Source: Astropecten irregularis
Lineage: Eukaryota > Echinodermata > Asteroidea > Paxillosida > Astropectinidae
Assembly: GCA_963971285.1 (NCBI GenBank)
Contig: OZ020250.1
Coordinates: 8,230,499 to 8,294,498 of the forward strand
Direction of reading: 5' to 3'
Length of the DNA stretch: 64,000 bases
Below, piece by piece: positions 21,556 to 33,480 of the stretch. The notes under the pieces were generated by a model. It searched no databases. It was not told the origin of the DNA and saw only the letters and a program-made list of their open reading frames with translations. Positions within the stretch are counted from its first letter, which is position 1, and each line of letters opens with the position of its first letter. Made by a program: the position numbers and the translations under genes.

Positions 21556-23558
21556 TTTTCTTTTTACTTCTTCTTCTTCTTCTTCTTCTCCTCAAGTCAA
21601 TGGGAATTTGTACACAAACTTTGTCTGCGGCACTTTGGCTACTTTTAAACAGCCGATTTTAACCAAACTTGGTCAGAAGGAAGTCCATATACGGTAGTTG
21701 TTTGCCGAAACCTTTCGCCATCATGACGTCATCAGGTGTCACGTGACAAGCAAATTGAATTTAAAAATCAAAATCTTTAAAAATCAACCAAAAAAAATGC
21801 TTTGAGATATTAAGTTGATTCTTACACCAAAAGTGATTGTTAGGCAGGGTCTTCCTTTGTGACACATAACTTGACCTCTGTGACCTCTACTTCCGGTCAA
21901 ACAGGAAGTAGCTCCTCATTTATAAGTGGTTAGAGCTATGATTATGATTCTTTTACCAAAAGACAATGTTAGGCAAGGTCTTTCATTTCTGTGACATTGC
22001 TTGACCTCTGTGACCTCTACTTCCGGTCAACTTCCGGTCAAACCGGAAGTAGCTCCTCATTAAAAAGTGGTAAGAGCTATGATCATGATTCTTTCACAAA
22101 TAGACAATGTTAGGCAAGGTCTTTCATTGTGACACATAACTTGACCTCTGTGACCTCTACTTCCGGTCAATCAGGAATTAGCTCCTCATTTTAAAGTGGG
22201 AAGAGCTATGATCATGATTCTTTCACCAAAACTCAATGTTAGGCAAGGTCTTCCATTTGTGTTACATTGCTTGACCTCTGTGACCTCTACTTCCGGTCAA
22301 ACCTGAATTAGCTCCTCATTTTTAAAGTAGTAAGAGCTATGATAATGATTCTTTCACCTTTGTGACACAATTCTAATTGACAAGCAATGTAACATGTTCC
22401 ATAAACCCTGCAACTAAATGGGTTAAACTTTACTTTTCTACATTGAAATATGGATACTTTTAATAAAGAAAAATAAGAGATGTGTATTAATTTGAGAAAT
22501 ATTTTATGTATCATATATGCGGAAAAGCCATGTGTTCCGTTTTCAACAGACACAACCTCTAGTTTTCCTTTCTTTTTCTTCTTCTCCTCAATTTGTATTG
22601 ACTTTGTACACAAATTTTGTCTGCGGCACTCTGGTAATTTTTAACAGCCGATTTTAACCAAACTTGGTCTGAAGGAAGACCATATAGGGTAGTTGTCTCC
22701 CGAAACTTTTCGTCATCATGACGTCATCAGGTGTCAAATTACAAGCAATTCATATTTAATAATCAAAATCTTAAAAAATCAACAAGAAATCAACGGTTTG
22801 AGATATTAAGTTGATTCTTTCACCAAAAGTAATTGTTAGGCAGGGCCTTCCTTTGCTAAAACCTCTGTGACCTCTACTTCCGGTCAAACAGGAAGTAGCT
22901 CCTCATTTAAAAGTGGTAAGAGCTAGGATCATGATTCTTTCACCAAAAGTGAATGTTAGGCAAGGTCTTTCATTTTGACACATAACCTGACCTCTGTGGC
23001 CTCTACTTCTGGTCAAACAGGAAGTAGCTCCTCATTTAAAAGTGGTAAGAGCTATGATCATGATTCTTTCACCAATAGACAATGTTAGGCAAGATCTTTC
23101 TTTTGTGACACATTGCTTGACCTCTGTGACCTCTACTTCCGGTCAAACAGAAAGGAGCTCCTCATTTAAAAGTGGTAAGAGCTTTGATCATGATTCTTTC
23201 ACCAAAAGACATTGTTAGGCAAGGTCTTTCTTTTGTGACACATTGCTTGACCTCTTTGACCTCTTCTTTTGGTCAAACAGGAAGTAGCTCCTCATTTAAA
23301 AGTGGTAAGAGCTATGATCATGATTCTTTTACCAAAAGTCAATGTAAGGCAAGGTCTTTCATTGTGACACAATATTTGACCTGTGTGACCTCTACTTCCG
23401 GTCAAACAGGAAGAAGTTCCTAATTTAAAAGTGGTGAGAGCTATAATCATGATTCTTTCGTCAAAGTCAATGTTTGGCAAGGTCTTTCTTTGTGACACAA
23501 ATATGACCAATTCACGTGAGTTTGTGATGAAAGATGCACACTTCAAATGTAAAAAACA

Positions 23559-24533
23559 CTAGACATTGTGGTTGTGGGAACAACCACTAGGTGTTCGGGG
23601 TTTCATTTCGTAGTGGAACTGTTATGTGAATGTTTGTTGGATTGTATGTAATCAATGGCATAATTATTGAAATACTGCGTAAATATATTGCGTGATACTG
23701 ATCATGCTGATTGCCATATTCATACACTGACAAAAAGCGTATACATAGAAAATGGTGTCACCTTTAAATATGTAATACTTACCTGGACGATAACTTCCGT
23801 TTAGTTATTTACAAACAACTGAAAATTTGCAGAAATTATTCAATCCGTACGATGTAAATATTTTGCAATTTTCACTGATGTACGTCATGTACTTAACAAG
23901 TAAACAGTATTAATTTTTTTGAATAATTGCATCATGTTTCCTTTAAAAACACATAACTTCTGGTTGAATGACGTCACAGATTTCAAACTTCACACACATG
24001 TCAAAGTGCATTAGTGCTTCAAACTCACCAAATTTGGCGGAAATCCGTTTACTTTTGGATTACGTAATCACTGTATATCTTTAATCCACCGTAGAGGGCG
24101 CTATACAGCGAGTATGACGTCATCGTTTATATTTTCTGAAAGCCCAAGACCTACTCTATCTTTTACCCAGAGGGGTTTTATCTGCTCAAATCCTTCCGTT
24201 TTCGGGTTATTTTGAGTCAAACTTCAACTTCCGGTTACACCGGAAGTGAAGGTCATTTGTACACAACACTTAATTTATTAATTGTTGAGATTCACGTGTT
24301 TAGTAACATATGTCAATATCAAAATCGTAGGTCATTTGGTTCTTAAGTTATAGAGCACCAAAGTTTTTCCTAAAAACGCGTGTAATTTGATACCCGATGA
24401 CGTCATCATGACGTCATTCTTCTAAATACAACTTCGTATCACTACCAAAGTTCCCACCAAGTTTCAAGTAAATATCTTGTAACTGTCATATAGAAGTCCT
24501 GCTGACAAGTTTGGGAAGAAAAAAATGGAAAAA
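23559..24533 (-). mobile_element. Family B element, inverted, 5' end interrupted
   Basis: On the minus strand this matches the complete family B copy at 60262-61280 along its body (GCGCCCTCTACGGTGG, ACTTCCGGTGTAACCGGAAG-like palindrome, GGGTAAAAGATAGAGTAGG). The 3' end at 23559 shows CCCCGAACACCT, the hairpin GTGGTTGT/ACAACCAC and GTCTAG|T. At its T tract (about 24515-24533) a family A copy in the same orientation interrupts it, and its 5' hairpin is missing. Confidence 0.75.
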
Positions 24534-25356
24534 CTAGAGATTGTGTCTGTTGAAAACAGAACACAAGGCTTTTCCGTTTCCGTTTTTATTGAGAAAATTG
24601 TCATAACCTTTTACACACAAAGACAGTTGATTATGATCTTATGTTTTATACATTTGAAGTGTGCACCTTTAATCATAAACTCACGTGAATTTGTCATATT
24701 TTTGTCACAATGAAAGACCTTGCCTTACATTGTCTATTGGTGAAAGAATCAGGATCATAGCTCTTACCACTTTTAAATGAGGAGCTACTTCCTGTTTGAC
24801 CGGAAGAAGAGGTCACAGAGGTCAAGTAATGTGTCACAAATGAAAGACCTTGCCTAACATTGTCTGTTGGTGAAAGAATCATGATCATAGCTCTTACCAC
24901 TTTTAAATGAGGAGCTACTTCCGGTTTGACCGGAAGTAGAGGTCACAGCGGTCAAGCAATGTGTCACAAATGAAAGACCTTGCCTAACATTGTCTATTGG
25001 TGAAAGAATCATGATCATAACTCTTACCACATTTAAATGAGGAGCTACTTCCTGTTTGACCGGAAGTAGAGGTCACAGAGGTCAAGTAATGTGTCACAAT
25101 GAAAGACCTTGCCTAACATTCACTTTTGGTGAAAGAATCATGATCCTAGCTCTTACCACTTTTAAATGAGGAGCTACTTCCTGTTTGACCGGAAGTAGAG
25201 GTCACAGAGGTCAAGCAATGTGTCACAAAGAAAGACCCTGCCTAACAATCACTTTTGGTGAAAGAATCAACTTCATATCTCATTCGGTTGATTTTTTGTT
25301 GATTTTTGAATATTTTGATTATTAAATTCAAAACGCTTGTCACATGACACCTGATC
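24534..25356 (-). mobile_element. Family A element, inverted, 5' truncated
   Basis: The 3' end is complete at 24534 (CTAG, hairpin with CTGTT/AACAG, CGGAAAAGCC in minus sense). Four to five repeat units follow to about 25260. Homology ends near 25356 inside the CATCATGACGTCATCAGGTG head region, so the T tract and the 5' hairpin are absent. Confidence 0.75.
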
Positions 25357-25397
25357 GTAATTATGAAGTTACGTCAAGACAGCGTCATTTGTTTATT

Positions 25398-25503
25398 AGG
25401 TGTTCGGGTTCATGCCGAACACCTATTGTTATTGTTCGAGTTTTTTAGGTGTTCGGGTTCAAGCCGAACACCTATTGTAATTGTTCGAGTTTTTTTTTTT
25501 TTT
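25398..25503 (+). mobile_element. Two successive family B 5' termini
   Basis: AGGTGTTCGGG/CCGAACACCT hairpins begin at 25398 and 25447. Each is followed by ATTGTTATTGTTCGAG or ATTGTAATTGTTCGAG and a T run. The first is cut after TTTTTT by the second, and the second by a family A element at 25504. They look like serial insertions of new elements into the T tract of the previous one. Confidence 0.7.
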
Positions 25504-26558
25504 GGCTTTTCCGATTTTTTCGGAAAAGGTATTGTTTTTGTTCTGATTTTTTTTTTTTTCTTCTTCTTCTTCTTCTTCTTCTTCTTCTTCTTCTTCTTTT
25601 TCTTGTCGTTTGAGTTACCATAGACTTTTGTTCGCGGCACTTTGGTCATTTTTAAACAGCCGATTTTGACCAAACTTGGTTTGAAGGAAGTCCATATGGG
25701 GTAGTTGTTTCCCGAAACTTTTCGTCATCATGACGTCATCAGGTGTCATGTGACCAGCAATTTGAATTTAATAATCAAAATCTATAAAAATCAACAAAAA
25801 AACAACGGTTTGAGATATTAAGTTGATTCTTTCACCAAAAGTAATTGTTAGGCAGGGTCTTTCTTTGTGAAACATTGCTTGACCTCTGTGACCTCTACTT
25901 CCGGTCAAACAGGAAGTAGCTCCTCATTTAAAAGTGGTAAGAGCTAGGATCATGATTTTTTCACCAAAAGTGAATGTTAGGCAAGGTCTTTCATCGTGAC
26001 ACATTGCTTGACCTCTGTGACCTCTACTTCCGGTCAAACAGGAAGTAGCTCCTCATTTAAAAGTGGTAAGAGCTATAATCATGATTCTTTCACCAAAAGT
26101 GAATGTTAGGTAAGGTCTTTCATTGTGACACATTACTTGACCTCTGTGACCTCTACTTCCGGTCAAACAGGAAGTAGCTCCTCATTTAAAAGTGGTCAGA
26201 GCTATGATCATGATTCTTTCACCAATAGACAATGTTAGGCAAGGTCTTTCATTTGTGACACATTGCTTGACCTCTGTGACCTCTACTTCCGGTCAAACAG
26301 GAAGTAGCTTCTGATTTAAAAGTGGTCAGAGCTAGGATCATGATTCTTTCGTCAATAGTCAATGTTAGGCAAGGTCTTTCTTTGTGACACAAATATGACC
26401 AATTCACGTGAGTTTATGATTAAAGGTGCACACTTCAAAGGTATAAAACAAAAGATCATAATCAACTGTCTTTGTGTGTATGTGGTTATGACAATTTTTT
26501 CAATAAAAGCGGAAACGAAAAAGCCTTGTGTTCTGTTTTCAACAGACACAATCTCTAG
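25504..26558 (+). mobile_element. Family A element, complete
   Basis: The 5' hairpin GGCTTTTCCG/CGGAAAAGG is followed by a long (TTC)n tract at about 25560-25600 and the conserved head. Four units end in TCGTCAATAGTCAATG. The common pre-terminal segment (CCAATTCACGTGAG, TGTCTTTGTGTG) leads to the hairpin and ATCTCTAG|T at 26558. Confidence 0.85.
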
Positions 26559-27637
26559 TTTTTCTTCTTCTTCTTCTTGTCGTTTGAGTTACCATAGACT
26601 TTTTGTCGGCGGCACTTTGGTCACTTTAAAACTTCCGATTTTTACCAAACTTGGTCAGAAGGAAGTCCCTTTAGGGTAGTTGTTTGCCGAAACTTTTCGT
26701 GATTGTGACGTCATCAGGTGTCACGTGACAAGCAATTTGAATTTAAAAATCAAAATCTTTAAAAATCAACAAAAAATCAACGGTTTAAGATATTAAGTTG
26801 ATTCTTTCACCAAAAGTGATTGTTAGGCAGGGTCTTCCTTTGTGACACATTACTTGACCTCTGTGACCTCTACTTCCGGTCAAACAGGAAGTAGCTCCTC
26901 ATTTAAAAGTGGTAAGAGCTATGATCATGATTCTTTCACCAATAGACAATGTTAGGCAAGGTCTTTCAATTGTGACACATTGCGTGACCTCTGTGACCTC
27001 TACTTCCGGTCAAACAGGAAGTAGCTTCTCATTTAAAAGTGGTAAGAGCTCCCCTCATGATTCTTTCACCAATAGACAATGCTAGGCAAGGTCTTTCATT
27101 TGTGTTACATTGCTTGACCTCTGTGACCTCTACTTCCGGTCAAACCGGAAGTAGCTCCTCATTTAAAAGTGGTAAGAGCTATGATCATGATTCTTTCACC
27201 AATACACAATGCTAGGCAAGGTCTTTCATTTGTGTTACATTGCTTGACCTCTGTGACCTCTACTTCCGGTCAAACCGGAAGTAGCTCCTCATTTAAAAGT
27301 GGCAAGAGCTTTGATCATGATTCCTTCACCAAAAGTCAATGTAAGGCAAGGTCTAACATTTGTGTTACATTGCCTGACCTCTGTGACCTCTACTTCCGGT
27401 CAAACCGGAAGTAGCTTCTCATTTAAAGGTGGTAAGGGCTATGATCATGCTTCTTTCAGCAAAAGTCAATGTTAGGCAGGGTCTTTCTTTGTGGCGCAAA
27501 CATCACCAAGAATATTAAAAGTAGGCTTAATTAAATATTTTAATCAAATGTCTTTATGTGTTAAAGGTTTTGAATTTATTTTTATATTATAAAACGGAAA
27601 AGCCTTGTGTTCTGTTTTCAACAGACACAACCTCTAG
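26559..27637 (+). mobile_element. Family A-type body joined to a family B-type 5' end
   Basis: The sequence after the inserted element resumes with TTTTCTTCTTCTTCTTC and a standard family A head (CGTTTGAGTTACCATAG, CGGCGGCACTTTGG). Five units and a family A 3' end (CTCTAG|T at 27637) follow. The only upstream 5' ends available to it, at 25398 and 25447, are family B hairpins, so it appears to be a 5'-B/3'-A chimera. Confidence 0.6.
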
Positions 27638-29375
27638 TATTTTTTTTGAGTTTGTTCTGCGGCCCATAGACTTTGTACACAGATTTTTGTCCGCGGCACT
27701 TTGGTCACTTTGAAACAGCCGATCTTAACCAAACTTGGTCGGAATGAAGTCCATATAGGGTAGTTGTTCCCCGAAACTTTTCGTCATCATGACGTCAAAA
27801 CTTGATTTTATATGATTTTTTTAATTATCAAACTAGCCCGTTCACTTTGTACACAGATTACGTGAACATGGTCGTTGTACTAAACATAAAGCTCGATCAA
27901 TTTCCCATACACTATGTACAGTGTACATGTATGCCTACGTACGCAATTCACTGTGTGTAACATACAATGCACATGTCCGATTGCGTGACACAAAACGTCG
28001 TTTACAACTTGCGATAGTTTGCACGTAATTTCTTTTATATATCATTAAATACCAGCACCAAATCTTAATCGAAATGCTATCGATGTAGGTTGCTCTGTAC
28101 GCGAAAATATTGGTCATTAAAAAAAACATACGATTAAAACAACATAAATACAAGGCGCGTTCAGATGTTTGATTGCCTGGATTATATATGCCGTTTTTTC
28201 ATTTACTTCCTTATCATAGTTGCCAGCAAAGCAGCGTAAATGCTGATTTTGAGCCGTGTTTTGACCAGACAACCACGCACGCGCAGCAATCTACTTATAC
28301 CGTTTTCAGTACGTAAGGTTGCACCCAAGTAAATAAACTCCCGTGGACAACAGTGATAAATCCCCAAACTTCAAAAATCGTTAAAAAATATACAGAACTC
28401 TCACAGCTGTTCAAGTTGCACAGAAAAATGACGATGAACATGTATCCTTTCATTTTCTTTTCATTTTATGGTCGGGTGACCGTTGAATTTTTGAGTTATA
28501 CTCATTCTCAGCTGACCACCCCTAGAACAAGGTACGGATCACTCCAGTCAAAGAAGCCATTAAAAAAAAAAAACATCCCTCTGCAAAGCGGCTGAAATAG
28601 ACCCACTTTCTCACCCAATTGCATCAAAAATGGTCACAAATGGAAGCCCAGGCACCAGGCAGGAGGTCCAGTGCCGTATTTCTTCAATCCTTCATTTTCA
28701 TAGCTCTCACAACTCCGCTCTTATTTCAAATATATTGAGTGCTTAACTTTTATTCATGAGCTCGGCGGACCCATTTTGCCACTACATGTATTTACTTAGC
28801 TGCACCCGTAATGCAGGATTCAGTTTTCCGAGCGCGCGGTTTTGAATAACGCCCTCTTTTGATTAAAACGAGATGCTGCGGAGGTGTCAGTATTATTATT
28901 TTGTACACCGCCTATCATCTTTTATTGAAATCATGGAAGACGGAAAGTCTTTTATATCAAATACCGGCACCACCATCTTAATAGGAATACTATCGATGTA
29001 GGTTGCGGAGTATTGTACGTCGTTTTATGGGTCGTGTTAATCTTATACATGTGCAACTTAATACTTTGGAATAGTTGTATATGGAAAAACTGCAATGATC
29101 CATAGACTTTGCCTTTTTTCCAAGTGGCAATTTGACGTTTTACATATGAACAAATTAAAGTCACGTCCTTTCCCCTAGACTTTGTAGGCATCTTATCTTG
29201 TTCTATACGTGGCAATAATTATAAGACTGAAGTTCAATATTCACAAAACGATTTCATATTCGCAAATGATTTTATATTTTCAAATGATATCATCTTCAAG
29301 AAATCATTTGAAATCATTTAAAATACCATATGCGGAAAAGCCATGTGTTCTGTTTTCAACAGACACAACCTCTAG
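27638..29375 (+). mobile_element. Family C element (longer variant)
   Basis: It starts directly after the previous CTAG with TATTTTTTTTGAGTTTG and lacks a 5' hairpin. The head is related to family A (CCGATCTTAACCAAACTTGG, CCGAAACTTTTCGTCATCAT). Instead of tandem units it has a ~1.1-kb unique body (GTACACTATGTACAGTGTAC, CAGCAAAGCAGCGTAAATGC). The 3' end is of family A type: GCGGAAAAGCC, hairpin, CTCTAG|T. The last ~500 bases before the terminus differ from the other C copies. Confidence 0.75.
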
Positions 29376-30015
29376 TTGGCTTTTCCGATTTTAATCGGAA
29401 AAGGTATTGTTTTTGTTCTGATTTTTTTTCTTTTTTCTTCTTTTTCTTGTCGTTTGAGTTACCATAGGTTTTTGTCTGCGGCACTTTGGTCACTTTGGTA
29501 CAACCGATTTTAACCAAACTTGGTCTGAAGGAAGTCCATATAGGGTAGTTGTGTCCCGAAACTTTTCGCCATCATGACGTCATCAGGGGTCACGTGACAA
29601 GCGATTTGAATTTAAAAATCAAAATCTTTAAAAATCAACAAAAAATCTACGGTTTGAGATATTAAGTTGATTCTTTCACCAAAAGTGATTGTTAGGTAGG
29701 GCCTTTCTGTGTGACACATTGCCTGACCTCTGTGACCTCTACTTCCGGTCAAACAGGAAGTAGCTCCTCATTTAAAAGTGGTAAGAGCTAGGATCATGAT
29801 TCTTTCACCAAAAGTGAATGTTAGGCAAGGTCTTTCATTGTGACACATTACTTGACCTCTGTGACCTCTACTTCCGGTCAAACAGTAAGTAGCTCCTCAT
29901 TTAAAAGTGGTAAGAGCTATGATCATGATTCTTTCACCAATAGACAACGTTAGGCAAGGTCTTTCATTTGTGACACATTGCTTGACCTCTGTGACCTCTA
30001 CTTGCGGTCAAACAG

Positions 30016-30040
30016 GATGACGTCAAACAATGACGTCATC
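30016..30040 (-). repeat. Terminal hairpin at the Helentron 3' end
   Basis: GATGACGTCA and TGACGTCATC form a perfect 10-bp stem around AACAA. It lies at the element-host junction in the position expected for the 3' hairpin that terminates rolling-circle transfer. Confidence 0.65.
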
Positions 30041-31392
30041 ATGACGCCATCCTTTGATTTTGTTTTAATTATTTATTGAAAATGTAGGTCCTTAAAGTTC
30101 TTTTAACGATATCTAGTTAACGAAACAAGATATCTTTGAATTTCTTTTTGATAATGTTTAAGCATACAACATATAAATGAATATTAAACAGATTAAAATA
30201 CCTTGACGTCATCATGACGATTTTTATAACGCATAGATGGAACGTTTTAATTACGCCCGATCGCCTGCAAATTTGGTGGTTGCTGATCATTATTATGAAA
30301 TTATTTTGTACCGAGTTTTGTATGTGGTAATTAATGGTCATTAATTTTAGAAATATCCTACTAAATTAATATACAATTGACTAAATTTGTATAGATCGAG
30401 TTTTGTGTGTGGCAATAAAGCATATACGATGTCATGTGCGATTGACTTTGTACATAGCTTTGTAGAATGTGAGTTTCATCTTGATCAGCAGCTACTATAT
30501 CGACCGCTCAAGAAAGTAATGGTTCATGTCAGTGATTACTCCAGGGACACCGATACACGGCCGGCTGATACAGTTATTTCTTTCTTGTTTTTAATAAAAA
30601 GTTGCGTTGCTAAACTGTTCACGTGTATATTACGATCGATGATGACATAAAAATTGCAAAATTGTAAAAAACTACCCGATGTTAACATGGTACGATGTTG
30701 TTTTAAACAGGTCATACAATGAATTTTTCGACATTTGTATGTTGTGAGAACGTACGAATTGTAAAGTGCGCCCTCGTGTGAGGGAATTATCCATTATCGT
30801 GTAACGTATTGAATACTATGCATTCACTGGGTGCATTCGTTTAGCTTTCCCGGGTCGACACCAGTCAACCTCGTCCCCATTCTCTCGCTTGTTTTGTGCA
30901 GTATATCACGACCATTCCCAGAAAGGGCTGACCCGTGTTAGCTAAACGAATGCACCCACTATAATACACATGCATTACTGCACTTAGGGAATGTATTGCC
31001 GAAGCCGACTGTATGCAGTATAATGCCATCATGATTTGTAATAATTATAAAAGGCGAGGACAATTAAATATTCCGTTTCGAGTTCTGATTATTTTATGTT
31101 GTGATGGCGCATAATAATTATTAGCTCCATAATTGTATTTCAGCATCTGATCACAAAATGCAGAAAACCAAAAACAACCCATTTTGGATACTGAATTTGG
31201 ACAATGACTTTGAATGAGTTAACATAACAGCTTATTTCTTCTTGGTTTTCATCATATAAGGACAGTCATACATGTATTATTATGATCAGGACGAAACCTA
31301 AGACAACAGTAATACAAGAAATTCAGATTCTTTTCTTGGGTAGATGACTTTTGTTTTATTGCAAAAATCGCACTTGTTACCACTTTTTTAAT
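30041..31392. other. Helentron 3' non-coding region
   Basis: AT-rich. Another ACGTCATCATGACG palindrome occurs near 30207. No gene is supported apart from the MITE at 30829-30957. Confidence 0.4.
30829..30957. mobile_element. 129-bp MITE
   Basis: The terminal inverted repeat GGGTGCATTCGTTTAGCT is perfect for 18 bases at both ends, then three differences and GGGTC. ACT flanks both ends and may be a 3-bp target duplication. It has no coding capacity. Confidence 0.65.
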
Positions 31393-33150
31393 AAGTGGTT
31401 TTGTATTCACAATTAACAAGAATAGTTTATTTCTAAACCATGGCTGGGAACTGCATAAACATGTGTCTGCAGAATACAGAGGAATTCACATTGAATTTAA
31501 TTCATTTGTAAGCAAGCTTTCTTCTTAAAATTTTAGTTGATTATTTTTGTGACACTAGACACAAGATTCAGTGTCCATTTAAAGCCGGTACACAAATACA
31601 TAATTGGTAAAGGTCACAGAACAGCACTCATACTTTGTCTGATCAAATGTGTACATGAAAAAATAAACCTGTGAACCTTTGAGCTCTATTGGACATCTGA
31701 GTCACGAGAAAATAGCGAAAACCCAACTCAATTTTTGTTATAAAACATGAAGAATGGTTTAATTTGATCTTACCCTGAGATCAAAACTGTTTTCAGTCTT
31801 TGTTTAACTAATTTCTGGAAAAATACAGCCTTTCAAGTGAAAATATTTTAATGGTATGTTTATCAGCACCATATCCTCATACCTTGAGTGAAAGGGGATA
31901 ACTATAACAACTCAATTGAGGGTGTTGTTTATGTTTGTTCGAAAAATCGTTCAGACGAACAATCTTTGGAAAAGACACTAAATCTTTATTTCCTTGAAAA
32001 ACCAAGCATCTGATGAACCAAGATTTCCCATGGTGACTGTTTGCACAGTTTATAAACTGTTCCATTTTCTGTCTCAAACTCAATAAAAAGTTGTTGGAGG
32101 CCTTGCAAATCCTATGCTCACTTTAAAAATATATTTTGCTTTCAAGAATATGGCAAGACTTGACTACAAATTGACAATGCAGTAGAGTTAATTGCTATGG
32201 TTTGACATGTCCCTGCTGAGTGTATCAATCACTATCCAGATGACAAATTGACCAGGCAGTGGAGAATGGTCATGGGTTGACATGTCCCTGCTGAGTGTAT
32301 CAGTCAGTTGGTTTTGTATTCACAATAAATAAGAATCAATATTTTTAAACCATGGCTGGGACCTGCATAAAAATGTGTCTCCATATTAACACAGAGGAAT
32401 TCACATTGAATTTAATTCATATATAGCAAGCTTTCTTCTTGAAATTTTAGACGGATGATTTTTTTGACTCTAGACACAAGAAGAATCATAGTTGTCCATT
32501 TAAAAGTACAATACATGATTGGTAAAGGTCACAGGACAGCACTCATACTTTGTCTGATCAAACTTGTACATGAAATAATAAACCTGGGAAAATTTGGACA
32601 TCTGAGTCACAAGAAAATAGCGAAAACCCAACTCAATTTTTCTTATAAAGCATGAAGAATGGTTTGATCTTACCCCGAAATCAAAACTGTTTTCGGTCTT
32701 TGTTTTACTAATTTCTGGAAAAATACAGCATTCCAGGTGGAAATATTTTAACAGTATGTTTCTACCAGCACCATCTTCATACCTTGAGTAAAAGGGGATA
32801 ACTAAAACAACTCAATTGAATGTGTCTTTTATGTTTGTTCCAAAAATCGTTCTGACAAATGATCTTTGGAAGACACTAAATCGTCATTTCCTTGAAAAAC
32901 TCAGCATCTGATGAACCAAGATTTCCCATGGTGACTCTTTGCACAGTTTACGAACCGTTGAGTCCATTTTCTGTCTGAGGCCTTGCAAATCCTACGCTCC
33001 CATTAAGAATACATTTTGCTTTCAAGAATATGGCAAGACGTGACTACAAATTGACAATGCAGTAGAGTTAATTGCTATGGTTCAAATGATATGTCCCTGC
33101 TGAGTGCAATCACTTTAATGATGACAAATTGACCAGGCAGTGGAGAATGG
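31393..33150 (+). repeat. Tandem duplication of a ~0.9-kb segment in the Helentron 3' region
   Basis: The segment from GTGGTTTTGTATTCACAA (31393) is repeated from about 32304 with the same landmarks in order: CCATGGCTGGGA, GAGGAATTCACATTGAATTT, ACAGCACTCATACTTTGTC, GATTTCCCATGGTGACT and GCAGTAGAGTTAATTGCTAT. The copies differ by scattered substitutions and small deletions, so the duplication is not recent. Confidence 0.75.
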
Positions 33151-33480
33151 TCATGGGTTGACATGTCCCTGCTGAGTGTATCAATCACTATCCTGATGAC
33201 AAATTGACTAGGCAGTGGAGAATGGTCATGGGTTGACATGTCCGTGCCGAGTGTATCAGTCACTATCCTGATGACAAATTGACCAGGCAGTGGAGAATGG
33301 TCATGTGTTGAAATGTCGCTGGTGAGTGTATCAGTCACTATCCTGATGACAAATTGACCAGGCAGTGGAGAATGGTCATGGGTTGACATATATCAGTCAC
33401 TATCCCAATGAAAGATGGACCATGCTAAGAAGAATGGTTATGGGTTAACATGTCCCTGCTGAGTAATCACAGTTGATGAA
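32203..33480 (+). repeat. ~76-bp minisatellite in the Helentron 3' region
   Basis: Units begin ACATGTCCCTGCTGAGTG and continue TATCAGTCACTATCC, TGATGACAAATTGACC and CAGTGGAGAATGGTCATGG. One and a partial copy lie at 32203-32310 and about five at 33085-33480. A weaker relative occurs near 34240-34320. A long open frame across it on the minus strand follows the repeat period and is not evidence of a gene. Confidence 0.75.

Larger units (their letters stand above)
20564..22562 (+). mobile_element. Family A element nested in the T tract of the previous copy
   Basis: The 5' hairpin GGCTTTTCCG/CGGAAAAGG begins at 20564. It is itself split at 20614 by a third element and resumes at 21556. Its 3' end is complete: GCGGAAAAGCC, then a TGTG...CACA hairpin, ACCTCTAG|T at 22562. 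It carries four repeat units and a unique ~130-bp stretch before the 3' end. Confidence 0.8.
20509..23558 (+). mobile_element. Family A element, outermost of three nested copies, 3' end lost
   Basis: The 5' hairpin GGCTTTTCCG/CGGAAAAGG at 20509 is followed by GTATTGCTTTTGTTCTG and a T tract that is broken at 20560 by a second element. Its body resumes at 22563 (TTCCTTTCTTTTTC, then the conserved CTGCGGCACT and ACCAAACTTGGTCTGAAGG region) with five ~130-bp units to about 23510. It is cut at 23558 by an inverted family B element. The expected 3' hairpin does not reappear. Confidence 0.75.

Noticed and set aside
23172..23423. Plus-strand frames of the type MVRAMIMILSP repeated across family A
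   Set aside because: They are translations of the ~130-bp unit and occur only where the local period is near 129. They end at unit indels.
25410..25673. Lysine-rich frame from the TTC tract
   Set aside because: It is a translation of a (TTC)n microsatellite in a family A T tract.
27935..28153. A ~72-codon minus-strand frame beginning MYLCC that recurs in every family C copy
   Set aside because: The copies are recent duplicates, so shared frames are expected. The C-terminal half switches frame between copies (for example 47683 and 59137), which argues against protein selection.
28353..28595. Frame MINPQTSKIVKKYTELSQ, also at 58258
   Set aside because: It is present only in family C copies with the same indels, while other C copies break it. 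No motif.
20940..30016. CRISPR-like array
   Set aside because: The units are ~130 bp with no repeat/spacer alternation, and the context is animal transposons.
33075..33389. A 104-codon minus-strand frame with repeated STHDHSPLPGQFVI segments
   Set aside because: It follows the 76-bp minisatellite period. There is no start context, no homology I recognise and no independent conservation.
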